A stretch of 64,000 nt of DNA from Neobacillus sp. WH10 (lineage in GTDB: Bacteria > Bacillota > Bacilli > Bacillales > Cytobacillaceae): assembly GCF_030123405.1 (NCBI RefSeq), contig NZ_CP126110.1:1550001-1614000 (forward strand), written 5' to 3'. Within the stretch, counting starts at the first letter, position 1. Each line of letters starts with the position of its first letter. Under the pieces are notes generated by a model, which was given only the letters and a program-made list of their open reading frames with translations, had not been told where the DNA came from and did no database searches. The position numbers and the translations under genes are program-made. Positions 1-8,817 of the stretch are shown one piece after another.

Positions 1-1
1 G

Positions 2-811
2 AGTAATGGTATACACGTAGTGCGCAGATTGTCCGGAGGGGGAGCTGTTTACCATGACCTTGGCAACTTAAACTTTAGTTTTATTACAAAGGATGATGGG
101 GAAAGCTTTCATAATTTCCGTAAATTCACTGAGCCGGTAGTAGCAGCACTGAAAAAATTAGGGGTAAACGCCGAGTTAAGCGGCAGAAATGACCTGGAAG
201 TTGAGGGTAGGAAAATTTCTGGAAATGCACAATTTTCCACGAAAGGGAGAATGTTTAGCCATGGTACCCTGCTTTTTAATTCAGAAATGGATCATGTTGT
301 ATCTGCCTTGAAGGTCAAGAAGGACAAAATTGAGTCAAAAGGAATTAAATCGGTTCGCAGCCGGGTAGCCAATATTTCTGAGTTTCTGACAGAAAAAATT
401 GATATTCAAGAGTTCCGTTCATTAATTTTAACATCCATCTTTGCCGGACAAGAAGAAATACCTGAATACATGTTAACTGAGGAAGACTGGGAAAAGATTT
501 ATCAGCTATCAGAGGAGCGCTACCAAAACTGGGAATGGAACTACGGGAGATCACCTAAGTTCAATCTGCAGCATTCTCACCGCTTTCCGGTCGGTTCTAT
601 CGATGTCCGCTTAGAAGTGAACAAAGGAATCTTAGAAAACTGTAAAATATATGGCGACTTTTTTGGTGTCGGTGATGTAAGTGACATCGAAAACATATTA
701 AAAGGCATTCGTTATGAAAAAAATGAAATTGAGAAGAGACTTTCAGAGGTGGATATCACTCATTATTTTGGAAGTGTCTCAAAAGAAGAATTTATCAACT
801 TAATTTATTAA
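2..811 (+). CDS. lplJ: Lipoate-protein ligase (5' end cut off by the window)
   Basis: Ligase that activates lipoate with ATP and attaches it to E2 and GcvH subunits. The frame is open from the first base, so the true start lies upstream. What is visible begins inside the lipoate-binding loop (RRLSGGGAVYHDLGN, a family signature) and runs through the C-terminal accessory domain to a stop at 809-811. About 60-70 N-terminal residues are missing compared with the usual 330 or so. It is followed by a clear terminator and then lcfB, the order seen in B. subtilis (lplJ, yhfK, lcfB) apart from the loss of yhfK. Identification is firm from the signature and the context. Confidence 0.93.
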   Translation, partial: SNGIHVVRRLSGGGAVYHDLGNLNFSFITKDDGESFHNFRKFTEPVVAALKKLGVNAELSGRNDLEVEGRKISGNAQFSTKGRMFSHGTLLFNSEMDHVVSALKVKKDKIESKGIKSVRSRVANISEFLTEKIDIQEFRSLILTSIFAGQEEIPEYMLTEEDWEKIYQLSEERYQNWEWNYGRSPKFNLQHSHRFPVGSIDVRLEVNKGILENCKIYGDFFGVGDVSDIENILKGIRYEKNEIEKRLSEVDITHYFGSVSKEEFINLIY

Positions 812-817
812 TAACTG

Positions 818-846
818 ACGCGGTGATAAAATCACCGCGTTTTTGT
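818..846 (+). terminator. Intrinsic terminator after lplJ
   Basis: Nine-base stem acgcggtga / tcaccgcgt with a 5-nt loop, followed directly by five T residues. Confidence 0.9.
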
Positions 847-910
847 GTATAATACTTGAATACTTAACTTTCTAGCAATATAATATATTTAGAAAATTTT
901 TACGAATTAG

Positions 911-928
911 TGAATGAGTATTCATTCA
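911..928 (+). promoter_or_regulatory. FadR operator upstream of lcfB
   Basis: Near-perfect palindrome TGAATGAGTATTCATTCA, matching the B. subtilis FadR (YsiA) box (TGAATGA-N4-TCATTCA type). It ends two bases before the Shine-Dalgarno sequence of lcfB. This indicates repression of the acyl-CoA ligase until long-chain acyl-CoA accumulates. lcfB is a known FadR target in B. subtilis. Confidence 0.9.
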
Positions 929-943
929 CAGGGGGAGGGAACA

Positions 944-2506
944 ATGAATCTATCTGCAAAGCTAAATGAAATAGCTAAGAGCTCTGCTGAAAAACCAGCG
1001 TATTATTTTATGGGTCAGGCAAGTACTTACGCAGAATTGGATGGGGCAATTACAAAGTTTGCTTCGGGGTTAGAGAAATTAGGAATCAAGCAAGGGGATC
1101 ATATTGCCTTATTGCTCGGCAACTCACCACATTTTATTATCAGCTTATATGGGGCATTACGGCTAGGGGTAACCGTCATTCCCATTAATCCAATTTACAC
1201 GGCTGATGAAATTGGCTACATCTTAAATAATGGGGATGTTAAAACGGTTGTTGCACTCGATTTAGCATTACCATTAGTGGAAAAAGTCCATGCTTTACTA
1301 CCAAAAATTGAGCAATACGTTTTTTGTGAAACAAAGCCTGATAGTCTAGTTAAATCTGAGATTGAAAACCTTTCAGTTTATACAAAAATGAAATCGTTTT
1401 CAGAGGTTGTTGCTTTAGGTGAATTAACTTTCCAAGGTCCCGAGCTTAAGGATGATGATGTCGCAATCATTCTCTATACTTCCGGAACAACTGGAAAACC
1501 AAAGGGTGCAATGTTAACCCATAGGAATTTGTATAGCAATGCCAAAGATGTTGCAGATTATTTAAAAATGAATAACGATGACAAAGTGGTAACAGTCCTT
1601 CCAATGTTCCATGTTTTCTGTTTGACAGTTGCCTTAAATGCACCGTTACTAAGTGGTGCAACCTTGTTGATTGTACCAAAATTTAGTCCGAAGGAAATTT
1701 TTGCGTTAATAAAGGGATATGAGGCAACTGTTTTTGCGGGTGTTCCGACAATGTATAATTTCCTCTATCAATTTCCAGATGGACACCCTGATGACCTGAA
1801 ATCATTACGATTATGTATTTCCGGGGGTGCATCACTTCCAGTTGCTCTCTTAAAGAATTTCGAACAGAAATTTAATGTGGTGGTTTCGGAAGGGTATGGC
1901 TTATCAGAGGCATCACCTGTCACGTGCTTTAACCCGCTTGATCGTCCGCGCAAGCCTGGCTCCATTGGAACATCGATTATGAAGGTGGAGAACAAAGTAG
2001 TTGACGAACTTGGTGAAGATGTACCTGTTGGCAGCGTTGGTGAACTAATTGTGCGTGGCCCAAATGTGATGAAGGGCTATTATAAAATGCCTGAAGAAAC
2101 AGCAGCAACGATTCGAAACGGCTGGCTTCATACTGGTGACATGGCGCGAATGGATGAAGAAGGGTACTTTTATATTGTTGACCGGAAAAAGGATTTAATT
2201 ATTATAGGCGGTTACAATGTATATCCTCGTGAAGTGGAGGAAGTGATCTACAATCATCCAGATGTTGTTGAAGTGGCAGTGGTTGGTGTTCCAGAGCCTA
2301 ACCAGGGTGAGGCTGTAAATGCCTATGTTGTCAGCAAAAACCCTGAACTTAGCAAGGAGCAAATACTTGAATATTGTAAAGAACATCTTGCTAAATATAA
2401 GGTACCAACAACGATCGAGTTTTTAGAAGAACTTCCAAAGAACACAACAGGGAAAATATTGAGGCGTGCCCTTAAAGCACAGGTTACGCAAGCTGTTGGA
2501 AAGTAA
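944..2506 (+). CDS. lcfB: Long-chain fatty-acid-CoA ligase
   Basis: AMP-forming acyl-CoA synthetase that activates fatty acids for beta-oxidation. It is 520 aa from the ATG at 944, which sits 4 nt behind a strong GGGGGAGGG ribosome site; an upstream ATG at 914 lies inside the FadR operator and has no ribosome site. Visible motifs: AMP-binding P-loop YTSGTTGKPKG near residue 178, GYGLSEASP, GWLHTGD near 393, hinge KDLIIIGGYNVYP near 416, and the C-terminal GKILRR lysine. The FadR box directly upstream and an enoyl-CoA hydratase directly downstream support a role in fatty-acid degradation. A terminator follows, so the hydratase probably has separate or read-through expression. Confidence 0.93.
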   Translation: MNLSAKLNEIAKSSAEKPAYYFMGQASTYAELDGAITKFASGLEKLGIKQGDHIALLLGNSPHFIISLYGALRLGVTVIPINPIYTADEIGYILNNGDVKTVVALDLALPLVEKVHALLPKIEQYVFCETKPDSLVKSEIENLSVYTKMKSFSEVVALGELTFQGPELKDDDVAIILYTSGTTGKPKGAMLTHRNLYSNAKDVADYLKMNNDDKVVTVLPMFHVFCLTVALNAPLLSGATLLIVPKFSPKEIFALIKGYEATVFAGVPTMYNFLYQFPDGHPDDLKSLRLCISGGASLPVALLKNFEQKFNVVVSEGYGLSEASPVTCFNPLDRPRKPGSIGTSIMKVENKVVDELGEDVPVGSVGELIVRGPNVMKGYYKMPEETAATIRNGWLHTGDMARMDEEGYFYIVDRKKDLIIIGGYNVYPREVEEVIYNHPDVVEVAVVGVPEPNQGEAVNAYVVSKNPELSKEQILEYCKEHLAKYKVPTTIEFLEELPKNTTGKILRRALKAQVTQAVGK

Positions 2507-2538
2507 GATTTTTATGTTTTAGCAAAATTTTTCTAATG

Positions 2539-2566
2539 AAAGGCAGGCATTTTACCTGCCTTTTTC
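2539..2566 (+). terminator. Intrinsic terminator after lcfB
   Basis: Stem aaaggcagg / cctgccttt with a 7-nt loop, followed by a T run. Confidence 0.85.
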
Positions 2567-2594
2567 GAATTTCTAAAGTAAAGGGGTGGAGAAA

Positions 2595-3371
2595 ATGGAG
2601 CAAATATTACTTGAGGTGAACAATCATATAGCGATTGTTACCATTAATCGTGCGGAAGCACTCAATGCCTTTAATTACGAGACATTGCTGGAATTGCAAA
2701 GAAAGGTTGAAGAAATCCGGATTGATTCAATGGTCAGGGCTGTTATTTTTATCGGTGCAGGCGAGAAGGCCTTTAGCGTTGGTGCCGATCTAAAAGAACG
2801 AAAAAACCTAACTAATGAGCAAGTGAAACGAAATTTGTTTAAGATAAATGAGGTTTTTAACGCAATTGATAATCTTCCCCAACCAACCATCGCCGCCATA
2901 AACGGCTTTGCTTTCGGTGGCGGTATGGAGCTTGCCTTGGCTTGTGATTTTCGGATTGCAGCAAAGGAAGCGGTAATGGGGCTAACAGAAACCGGTCTTG
3001 CAATTATTCCAGGCGCTGGCGGGACGCAGCGGCTTCCAAGACTTATTGGTCAGGCGAAGGCATTGGAGCTAATCCTAACCGCACGCAGGCTGACGGCAGA
3101 CGAGGCCTGCGACTTTGGACTTTTGACAAGGGTTGTTTCTCGTAATGATTTATTGCATGAGTGCTTAGGCTTTTGCTCGCTGTTACTTGCAAATGGTCCA
3201 ATAGCTTTACAGCAAGCAAAGTTTGCCATTAAAAATGGAATGAATACCGATTTAAACACAGGTCTGCAGATTGAACGAAAAGCCTACGAAGTAACACTTC
3301 CAACTGAGGATCGAATCGAAGCATTACAAGCCTTCACCGAAAAAAGAAAACCTATTTATAAAGGGAAATAA
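2595..3371 (+). CDS. Enoyl-CoA hydratase/isomerase family protein
   Basis: Crotonase-fold protein of 258 aa that should hydrate trans-2-enoyl-CoA in beta-oxidation. The ATG at 2595 follows AAGGGGTGG; a GTG at 2586 lies inside that ribosome site and was rejected. Oxyanion-hole segments are visible (AFSVGADLKER and the glycine-rich NGFAFGGGMELALACD), and both glutamates expected in true hydratases are present (in GGMELAL and in TETGLAIIPGAGGTQRL). Placed behind the FadR-controlled acyl-CoA ligase. Exact substrate cannot be told from sequence; B. subtilis YhaR-type enzymes are the nearest class I can name. Confidence 0.85.
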   Translation: MEQILLEVNNHIAIVTINRAEALNAFNYETLLELQRKVEEIRIDSMVRAVIFIGAGEKAFSVGADLKERKNLTNEQVKRNLFKINEVFNAIDNLPQPTIAAINGFAFGGGMELALACDFRIAAKEAVMGLTETGLAIIPGAGGTQRLPRLIGQAKALELILTARRLTADEACDFGLLTRVVSRNDLLHECLGFCSLLLANGPIALQQAKFAIKNGMNTDLNTGLQIERKAYEVTLPTEDRIEALQAFTEKRKPIYKGK

Positions 3372-3382
3372 TGTGAAATGTC

Positions 3383-3422
3383 ATCAGTGAGGGATGGATA
3401 AATACCCTCACTGATTTTTTTT
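3383..3422 (+). terminator. Intrinsic terminator after the enoyl-CoA hydratase gene
   Basis: Eleven-base stem atcagtgaggg / ccctcactgat, then eight T residues. Confidence 0.92.
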
Positions 3423-3573
3423 GACCAATCGGGGCTATTAAAGCCCGAATCTAGGAAAAAAGGGAGAGAAAAGTGCTCATAGAGGTTCTTTGCGGGCGCT
3501 TCTACTTTTATATTTACAGAAAATTTGCTAAAATCTATGTTTATATGAGTGATTGTAACGAGGGGGAATCGAG

Positions 3574-4305
3574 ATGGCGGATTTAGCAATAGGAAGAGAA
3601 TCGTCTGAATTTAAAAAGGGTGTCCAAGCGGGGATCAGCATCGGGATTGGTTATTTTCCGATTGCACTGACATTTGGTCTCCTTGCAAAATCCTCCGGGT
3701 TATCTATTTATGAAACGGTTTTAATGAGTCTGATTGTGTTTGCCGGTGCATCACAATATATCTCACTTAGCCTTATTGCTTATGGGACTAGTATATTTGA
3801 AATTATTTTAACAACCTTTATCGTAAATATTAGACATTTTTTGATGTGTACAACTTTAAATGAAAAGTGTGAAGAAGATCATCTTTTTAACAAAATAATT
3901 TATTCTTTTGGAATTACTGATGAAACGTTTTCTGTTGCAGCTACAAGGGAAGGAAGAGTAACAACAGGATTTATGTTCGGCCTCATTTCAATAGCTTACT
4001 CAAGCTGGGTGGTATGTTCAGGTATGGGCCATCTTATTGGGGCCAGTCTGCCCCAAACATTACAGGAGAGTATGGGTGTTGCCCTGTATGCTATGTTTAT
4101 TGGGCTCCTGGTTCCTTCGATGAAAAAAAGTGCAAAAGTGATTTTCTTGGCCGTACTTGGAGCGATTTTTAATTCAATTTTTACAATCAGCCACATCATG
4201 GCTCAGGGCTGGGCAATTGTCACGGCTACGCTATTATCGGCCATTATCATTGAAATAGCAGAAGTGATGAAAACGAGACGTGGAGGAAGGCGACATGAAG
4301 AGTGA
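3574..4305 (+). CDS. azlC: AzlC family branched-chain amino acid permease, large subunit
   Basis: Integral membrane protein of 243 aa, the larger half of the two-component AzlCD exporter for branched-chain amino acids or analogues. It is strongly hydrophobic with several predicted membrane helices; the N-terminal GVQAGISIGIGYFPIALTFGLLA and the FAGASQY segment are typical of the family. Start ATG has the ribosome site GAGGGGG 8 nt upstream. It ends in a short basic tail that overlaps azlD by 11 bp, pointing to translational coupling. Substrate is inferred from the family only. Confidence 0.9.
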   Translation: MADLAIGRESSEFKKGVQAGISIGIGYFPIALTFGLLAKSSGLSIYETVLMSLIVFAGASQYISLSLIAYGTSIFEIILTTFIVNIRHFLMCTTLNEKCEEDHLFNKIIYSFGITDETFSVAATREGRVTTGFMFGLISIAYSSWVVCSGMGHLIGASLPQTLQESMGVALYAMFIGLLVPSMKKSAKVIFLAVLGAIFNSIFTISHIMAQGWAIVTATLLSAIIIEIAEVMKTRRGGRRHEE

Positions 4306-4603
4306 AATAATTTGGATGATTTTCGGAATGGGGCTTGTTACTTATATTCCGCGAATGCTCCCTTTTGTTCTGTTTAAAGGGAAGGAGCTTCCGCCATTTA
4401 TTCAAGGGGTGCTAAAGAATGTTCCATATGCCGCCCTTGGCGCGTTAATATTTCCAGCTATTATCTTTATTCAAGAAGATGATATTTGGTACGGGATACT
4501 AGGGGCTGCAGCTGCCTTCATAGCTGCCTATTTAGGAGCCAATGTAATCTTGGTAGTCCTTGGCTCTATTGTCATTCTTGCGCTATACTCTTTTCTACTA
4601 TAA
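4295..4603 (+). CDS. azlD: AzlD family branched-chain amino acid transport protein, small subunit
   Basis: Small membrane protein of 102 aa with about four hydrophobic segments and the family pattern TYIPRMLPFVLF near residue 16. The ATG at 4295 follows GGAGGAAGG inside the end of azlC; a GTG at 4280 is upstream of that site and was rejected. Forms the second half of the AzlCD exporter with the overlapping azlC. Confidence 0.9.
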   Translation: MKSEIIWMIFGMGLVTYIPRMLPFVLFKGKELPPFIQGVLKNVPYAALGALIFPAIIFIQEDDIWYGILGAAAAFIAAYLGANVILVVLGSIVILALYSFLL

Positions 4604-4631
4604 GTCAGTCCCTGTGCTGGCTTTTTTTTTG
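4603..4631 (+). terminator. Probable terminator after azlD
   Basis: Short stem agtcag / ctggct (one G-U pair) followed by nine T residues; the stem is weak but the T run is long. Confidence 0.6.
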
Positions 4632-4703
4632 CTTAGTTCTAAAAACCGCCATATTTAACTAAACTATGTATAGGAGAGGCTGTACACAAAGGGGGACAAA
4701 ATC

Positions 4704-5975
4704 ATGGTAAGAAAAATGGGGGTCTATGCGGTTTTGGCCTTTTGTTTATATGGACTGTTTTTTTATTGGTATTTATTTTACTTTGCCGATGTAACATTGC
4801 CATTTGAATATGAAGGATCAAAGGCAGACCCATCTACCTTTCTTAACGGAAGAGAGCTAAGTTTAAGCGAGGAGTATTCAAAAGTTAGAAACCTATTGTT
4901 TTTCTTATCAACACCGTTTGAATGGCTTTTTTATTTTCTTATTTTGTTATTCGGTTTTTCAAAAGCATTTAAACGCTGGGCTGAAAGTTCTTCAAAGTTT
5001 AAACTGCTGCAAATGGCAATTTATTTAATTTGGTTATCCTTTTTTTCCTTTTTAGCAACTTTTCCTTTAAAGTATATTAGTTATTCTTTAGCCAAAACCT
5101 ATCATATTTCAACACAAACCTTTCCTTCTTGGATGAAGGATGAGTTGATTGATTTTTGGATTAATTACGGGACATTGTTGATTATTGTCCCTGTCTTATA
5201 CTGGCTGATGAAGAAAAGCCAAAAGCGTTGGTGGCTTTATGGATGGCTGTTATCGATTCCCTTTACGATATTCATGATGTTTCTTCAGCCGGTTGTCATC
5301 GACCCCTTATACAATGATTTTTATCCATTAAAAAACAAGGAATTGGAATCAAAGATTCTAGCCTTGGCTGATAAGGCTGATATTCCAGCAAAGCATGTCT
5401 TTGAGGTGAATATGGCGGATAAAACCAATTCCTTAAATGCATATGTAACGGGGATTGGCACGAATGCTAGGATTGTCCTTTGGGATACGACGTTAAACAG
5501 GCTAAATGATAAACAAATTCTTTTTATTATGGCCCATGAAATGTGTCATTATGTTGAAAAACATATTTATTTCGGAATTGCCGGCTATTTACTTTTATCG
5601 TTACTCGGGCTGTATTTGACCTATAGGCTGATGAATTGGGCAGTGGGACGCTTTGGGAAGGAACTTAAAATATCAGATGTAAGAGATATTCGCTCTCTAC
5701 CGTTATTTTTTATGATTCTATCGATGCTCATATTTACTGCAAGCCCTTTGTCGAACTTAGTTTCACGCTATCAGGAAACACGAGCTGACAAATATGCAAT
5801 TGAGATGACAAAAAATCCTGAGGCTGCGATTACCTCTTTTCAAGAATTAACCCGCTCTGGATTAAGTCAGGTAAACCCGCCGTTATTGGTTAAAATTTTC
5901 CGTTATACCCATCCTTCTATGCTTGATCGTATTTCCATGCTCGAAGAATATGAGATTAAGCATCGAGATAAATAG
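4704..5975 (+). CDS. yhfN: M48 family zinc metalloprotease (CAAX protease/Ste24-like)
   Basis: Membrane zinc peptidase of 423 aa. Multiple N-terminal membrane segments precede the zinc site HEMCH (residues 278-282, HExxH); a downstream glutamate in QETRADKYA near residue 358 is the expected third ligand. This arrangement is that of Ste24/HtpX-like M48 peptidases that cleave within or near the membrane. Start ATG at 4704 has GGGGG upstream. In B. subtilis the equivalent is yhfN, near the lplJ-lcfB region, so position agrees. Native substrates are unknown. Confidence 0.88.
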   Translation: MVRKMGVYAVLAFCLYGLFFYWYLFYFADVTLPFEYEGSKADPSTFLNGRELSLSEEYSKVRNLLFFLSTPFEWLFYFLILLFGFSKAFKRWAESSSKFKLLQMAIYLIWLSFFSFLATFPLKYISYSLAKTYHISTQTFPSWMKDELIDFWINYGTLLIIVPVLYWLMKKSQKRWWLYGWLLSIPFTIFMMFLQPVVIDPLYNDFYPLKNKELESKILALADKADIPAKHVFEVNMADKTNSLNAYVTGIGTNARIVLWDTTLNRLNDKQILFIMAHEMCHYVEKHIYFGIAGYLLLSLLGLYLTYRLMNWAVGRFGKELKISDVRDIRSLPLFFMILSMLIFTASPLSNLVSRYQETRADKYAIEMTKNPEAAITSFQELTRSGLSQVNPPLLVKIFRYTHPSMLDRISMLEEYEIKHRDK

Positions 5976-5980
5976 GATAA

Positions 5981-6018
5981 AAAAACTGAAGACATTAATC
6001 TTGTCTTCAGTTTTTTTA
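5981..6018 (+). terminator. Intrinsic terminator after yhfN
   Basis: Stem aaaaactgaagac / gtcttcagttttt with a 9-nt loop and a T run. Confidence 0.92.
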
Positions 6019-6057
6019 TTGTCCATAGGCCGCTAAACGAGGCTTACACTTTTTTAT

Positions 6058-6089
6058 AAAAAACAAAAACCGCCTAGTTGTGGCGGTTT
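6058..6089 (-). terminator. Terminator of the minus-strand IDEAL-domain gene
   Basis: Read on the minus strand: stem aaaccgcc / ggcggttt with a 7-nt loop and a T-rich tail. Confidence 0.8.
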
Positions 6090-6100
6090 AAAACGTTCCT

Positions 6101-6337
6101 TTACAATCCAAAACGTTTGTTGATTTCCTTGAGCTCACTAGATAAATGGAGAAATGATTTTTTGTCCCTGCGGTCAATGGCTAAGTCAATTTTCCGTTGT
6201 AATTTTTCCTTTTCAACCGTTAGCTGAATTTCTGACAAGAGCATTTCGATGTAAAGGTCCTGGATGAAGTTCTCTTTCATTCGATTCCGTTTCATGGCAC
6301 CAAGTTTCATTAATTCCGTGTATGATTTTTCATTCAT
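6101..6337 (-). CDS. yhzC: IDEAL domain protein next to comK (YhzC-like)
   Basis: 78-aa soluble protein, highly charged, with the C-terminal IDEAL pattern: LYIEMLLSEIQLTVEKEKL then an AIDRRDKKSFLHLSSELKEIN helix. IDEAL domains are small helical modules of unknown biochemistry found in Firmicutes, often next to regulators. The ATG at 6337 was chosen because GAGGTG lies just upstream; the in-frame GTG at 6346 is inside that site. It is divergent from comK, the same arrangement as yhzC-comK in B. subtilis. A link to competence is suggested by position only. Confidence 0.8.
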   Translation of the reverse strand: MNEKSYTELMKLGAMKRNRMKENFIQDLYIEMLLSEIQLTVEKEKLQRKIDLAIDRRDKKSFLHLSSELKEINKRFGL

Positions 6338-6534
6338 GAAAATCACCTCTGATGCTTTTTTAAATTATATGGAAATTTCTAAATAATATCAGTAATTTTT
6401 AATGTTTTCTGATAGTATTTTTCTTGACATGAAAATTGTGAATAATTTAGTAACATTTTCCAAAATTAAAGGAATAAAAAGATAAAAGTGGTAACATATG
6501 GTGGGTTGGCTAAAATGAAAAGGAGTTGAAAGTA

Positions 6535-7095
6535 TTGAAAGGTATAAAAATTGGAGAATATTTGGTGAATTCTTGTACGATGTATATTGAACCAGTGGAA
6601 TATGCCAATAAAATTTATTCCCATATTGTTGAAGTAGAAGAAGAATTTTTATCACCTTTTAAACCATTACAAAATATTAAAAACAGTTGTGATTATTTTG
6701 GTGTAGATTATGAAAGCAGAAGGAAGGGGACAAGGCTATTAATTGAATATTCACGAAGACTTCCAATTGTCATAGAACCAATTAACAAAATCTATGCTTT
6801 CTGTACTGCGTCACCTGGCGATCCTAAGAGTATTTGGATCTTCCCTGCTCATGTTAAAGAATATCGTCGTGTTTCCGCAAGGCAAACCCTCGTTATTTTT
6901 CGAAATAACCAATCTCGTATTTTTCCTGTTTCCTATAGTACGTTTAATACACAAATGTTAAGAACTTCTTATTTACAAACGAAGCTTATGCAAAGAGTTG
7001 AATTTAACAATAAAAAGTTATTTTATTTACTGCATGGACCTAAGTCATCAACGGCATCAGAAAGTATTGAATTTTATTTAGAAGATCCAAAATAA
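6535..7095 (+). CDS. comK: Competence transcription factor ComK
   Basis: Master activator of late competence genes, about 186 aa (B. subtilis ComK has 192). Recognised by the conserved core: MKPLQ-like FKPLQNI, YFGVDYESRRKGT, HVKEYRR and FPVSYSTFNTQMLRTSYLQTK. Start is uncertain: the ribosome site AAAGGAG ends at 6525, so the TTG at 6535 (spacing 9) fits better than the abutting TTG at 6526. In Bacillus a short C-terminal region is the MecA/Clp degradation handle; here the end is divergent. ComZ and Med, both acting on comK, also occur in this window (50-51 kb). Clear ComK K-boxes were not found upstream. Confidence 0.92.
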   Translation: MKGIKIGEYLVNSCTMYIEPVEYANKIYSHIVEVEEEFLSPFKPLQNIKNSCDYFGVDYESRRKGTRLLIEYSRRLPIVIEPINKIYAFCTASPGDPKSIWIFPAHVKEYRRVSARQTLVIFRNNQSRIFPVSYSTFNTQMLRTSYLQTKLMQRVEFNNKKLFYLLHGPKSSTASESIEFYLEDPK

Positions 7096-7115
7096 TTGTT
7101 AGGTATTTCTAACTT

Positions 7116-7481
7116 TTAGCGGGATAGGTGTTTTTTTAATAGGTATACCTCCATTAATTCTTGGACCTTATTGCGAATCCTTGGATTAAAGTAATTATGG
7201 TTTTCTTCATAGCCTTTATAAATAAACATATACATCGTAAAAGCATCGTCCCGTTTTGTTTCAATGACTTGAAGTTTATTCTTCTTCATATACTGTTTAA
7301 CCTCAGAGAGTTCCCGCTGTACTTCCTTCATTGTTGCTTCAATTAAATCCAAATAAGGTTTTTTTAATTTAAATGGACTATTTTCCACAACACTTAAATC
7401 ACGGTTTAAGACGATGAGAACCATCGGTAAATAAATAGCCTTTTCCATTATGTCACGATCATCCTCTGGAATCCTGGTCAT
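7116..7481 (-). CDS. yhjD: YhjD-like conserved protein
   Basis: 121-aa cytoplasmic protein of unknown function, rich in charged residues, with no membrane segment or known catalytic motif. The N-terminal MTRIPEDDRDIMEKAIYLPMVL and the C-terminal YFNPRIRNKVQELMEVYL match what I recall of B. subtilis YhjD, and its neighbours (yhjE, sip, addB, addA) are in the same order there. Ribosome site is weak and distant from the ATG at 7481 (AAAGGTG about 15 nt upstream), so the start is not secure. Confidence 0.75.
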   Translation of the reverse strand: MTRIPEDDRDIMEKAIYLPMVLIVLNRDLSVVENSPFKLKKPYLDLIEATMKEVQRELSEVKQYMKKNKLQVIETKRDDAFTMYMFIYKGYEENHNYFNPRIRNKVQELMEVYLLKKHLSR

Positions 7482-7573
7482 CTTACCATCTACACCTTTC
7501 TTATTTTATCGAACGAATGTTCTGTTTTATTTTACAAAAAAGAACCGATAAAAGCAATAAAACAATTCCACGT

Positions 7574-7690
7574 AAAAGCTCACCAAATTGGCGAGCTTTC
7601 TTTGGCTGATAGGAAAGTAAACTTTCCTATCAGCCAAAAGTGAGGTTACGCTTCTATCTTCGCAAATCGACGAGTCCTCTTTGTTGCAAA
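7574..7690 (+). repeat. Interspersed repeat, family C, copy 1, with an 18-bp perfect palindrome
   Basis: The only sizeable feature in the 351-nt gap between yhjD and the LCP gene. A short hairpin (aaagctc / gagcttt) is followed by a perfect inverted repeat with 18-bp arms (7601-7618 and 7621-7638, beginning TTTGGCTGATAGGAAAGT) and then the family tail with TACGC, CTTCGC and ATCGACGAGTC. The same head and tail occur at 10069-10154 and 54412-54556. Confidence 0.75.
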
Positions 7691-7832
7691 TATCAGGCAA
7701 TGTGTGAGAAAGTTTTTATTAATAGAAGGATATTTGATAGGAGAAAATGAATTAAATGAGGAAACCTAAAAAAGAAAAAAACAGTCAAATATATTGAAGA
7801 TTAAAAAACATGGACGAATGGGTGATAAAAAA

Positions 7833-8771
7833 ATGAGAGCTGATAAACATCAAAATAAGAAAAAGAAGAGATGGACGTCCATTTTACTTGTTTTCTTACT
7901 ATTAATTGGTGCAGTAACTGGTTATGTATATTTTCAATTTAAACAAGGAGTCAACCAATCATTAAAAAAATTAAATAAGGATAATAAAGAAGAAAATGTT
8001 GTCTATACATTTGAAGGGCAGAAGGATCAGTATGGGAATACCAATATCTTATTACTTGGAAGTGATGCCCGAGGAAAAGAAAAGTCCCGTGCAGATACGA
8101 TTATGATTGCTCATTATAACGAAGATAAAGGAACCTTCAAATTAACTTCAATTATGAGGGATAGTTATGTAGAAATTCCAGGGCATGGAAAACACAAGAT
8201 TAATTCTGCCTTCGCACGAGGGGGTCCAGAGTTAATGCGGCAAACCATCAAGAAGAATTTTGATATCGACCTACAATATTATGCCATTGTTGATTTTCAG
8301 GGATTTGTTCAACTAATTGACGAAGCATTCCCGAAAGGTGTAGAAATTGATGTAGAGAAAAAAATGTCTGAATATATTGATGTAACAATTGAGCCTGGTC
8401 TGCAAAGATTGGATGGCGAGCATTTATTAGGTTATGTTCGATTCCGGCATGATGCAATAGGTGATTTTGGAAGGGTAGAACGTCAACAACAAGTTATAAA
8501 GGCCATTAAAGAACAATTGAGCGGTTTTCAAACCATAACAAAGCTGCCAAAACTAATTGGCGTTGTAACCCCTTATGTGAATACAAATATAGACACATCG
8601 GATGCATTATTTATGGCTAAAGACTTCCTATCAGATAAAGGGAGTATCGAAACATTCCGTATTCCAGTCGAAAATAGCTTTACTGAACCAAAAATAAAAG
8701 GTGAAGGAGACGTTTTGGATCTTGATGTCCAAAAAAATAAAGAGGCACTCCATCAATTTATCATACAATAA
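7833..8771 (+). CDS. LytR-CpsA-Psr (LCP) family cell-wall polymer ligase
   Basis: 312-aa membrane-anchored phosphotransferase expected to move wall teichoic acid or other undecaprenyl-linked polymers onto peptidoglycan. A lysine-rich N-terminus is followed by one membrane helix (about residues 14-34) and an extracellular LCP domain: NILLLGSDARG, RADTIMIAH, SIMRDSYVEIPGHGKHKINSAFARGG, and HLLGYVRFRHDAIGDFGRVERQQ carry the conserved arginines and aspartates. The ATG at 7833 follows GGTGAT at good spacing; an upstream TTG at 7794 lacks one. Single gene between yhjD and yhjE, not at this place in B. subtilis. Could correspond to TagU/TagT-type proteins; which one cannot be decided. Confidence 0.9.
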   Translation: MRADKHQNKKKKRWTSILLVFLLLIGAVTGYVYFQFKQGVNQSLKKLNKDNKEENVVYTFEGQKDQYGNTNILLLGSDARGKEKSRADTIMIAHYNEDKGTFKLTSIMRDSYVEIPGHGKHKINSAFARGGPELMRQTIKKNFDIDLQYYAIVDFQGFVQLIDEAFPKGVEIDVEKKMSEYIDVTIEPGLQRLDGEHLLGYVRFRHDAIGDFGRVERQQQVIKAIKEQLSGFQTITKLPKLIGVVTPYVNTNIDTSDALFMAKDFLSDKGSIETFRIPVENSFTEPKIKGEGDVLDLDVQKNKEALHQFIIQ

Positions 8772-8817
8772 ATATTCTATACAAAATACTATTAGCAATT
8801 AATTAAAGGAGAATGGA

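Noticed and set aside
6360..6534. ComK K-boxes (paired AAAA-N5-TTTT) expected upstream of comK
   Set aside because: The region is AT rich and offers many partial matches, but no pair with correct spacing; autoregulation is likely from knowledge of the family, not from this sequence.
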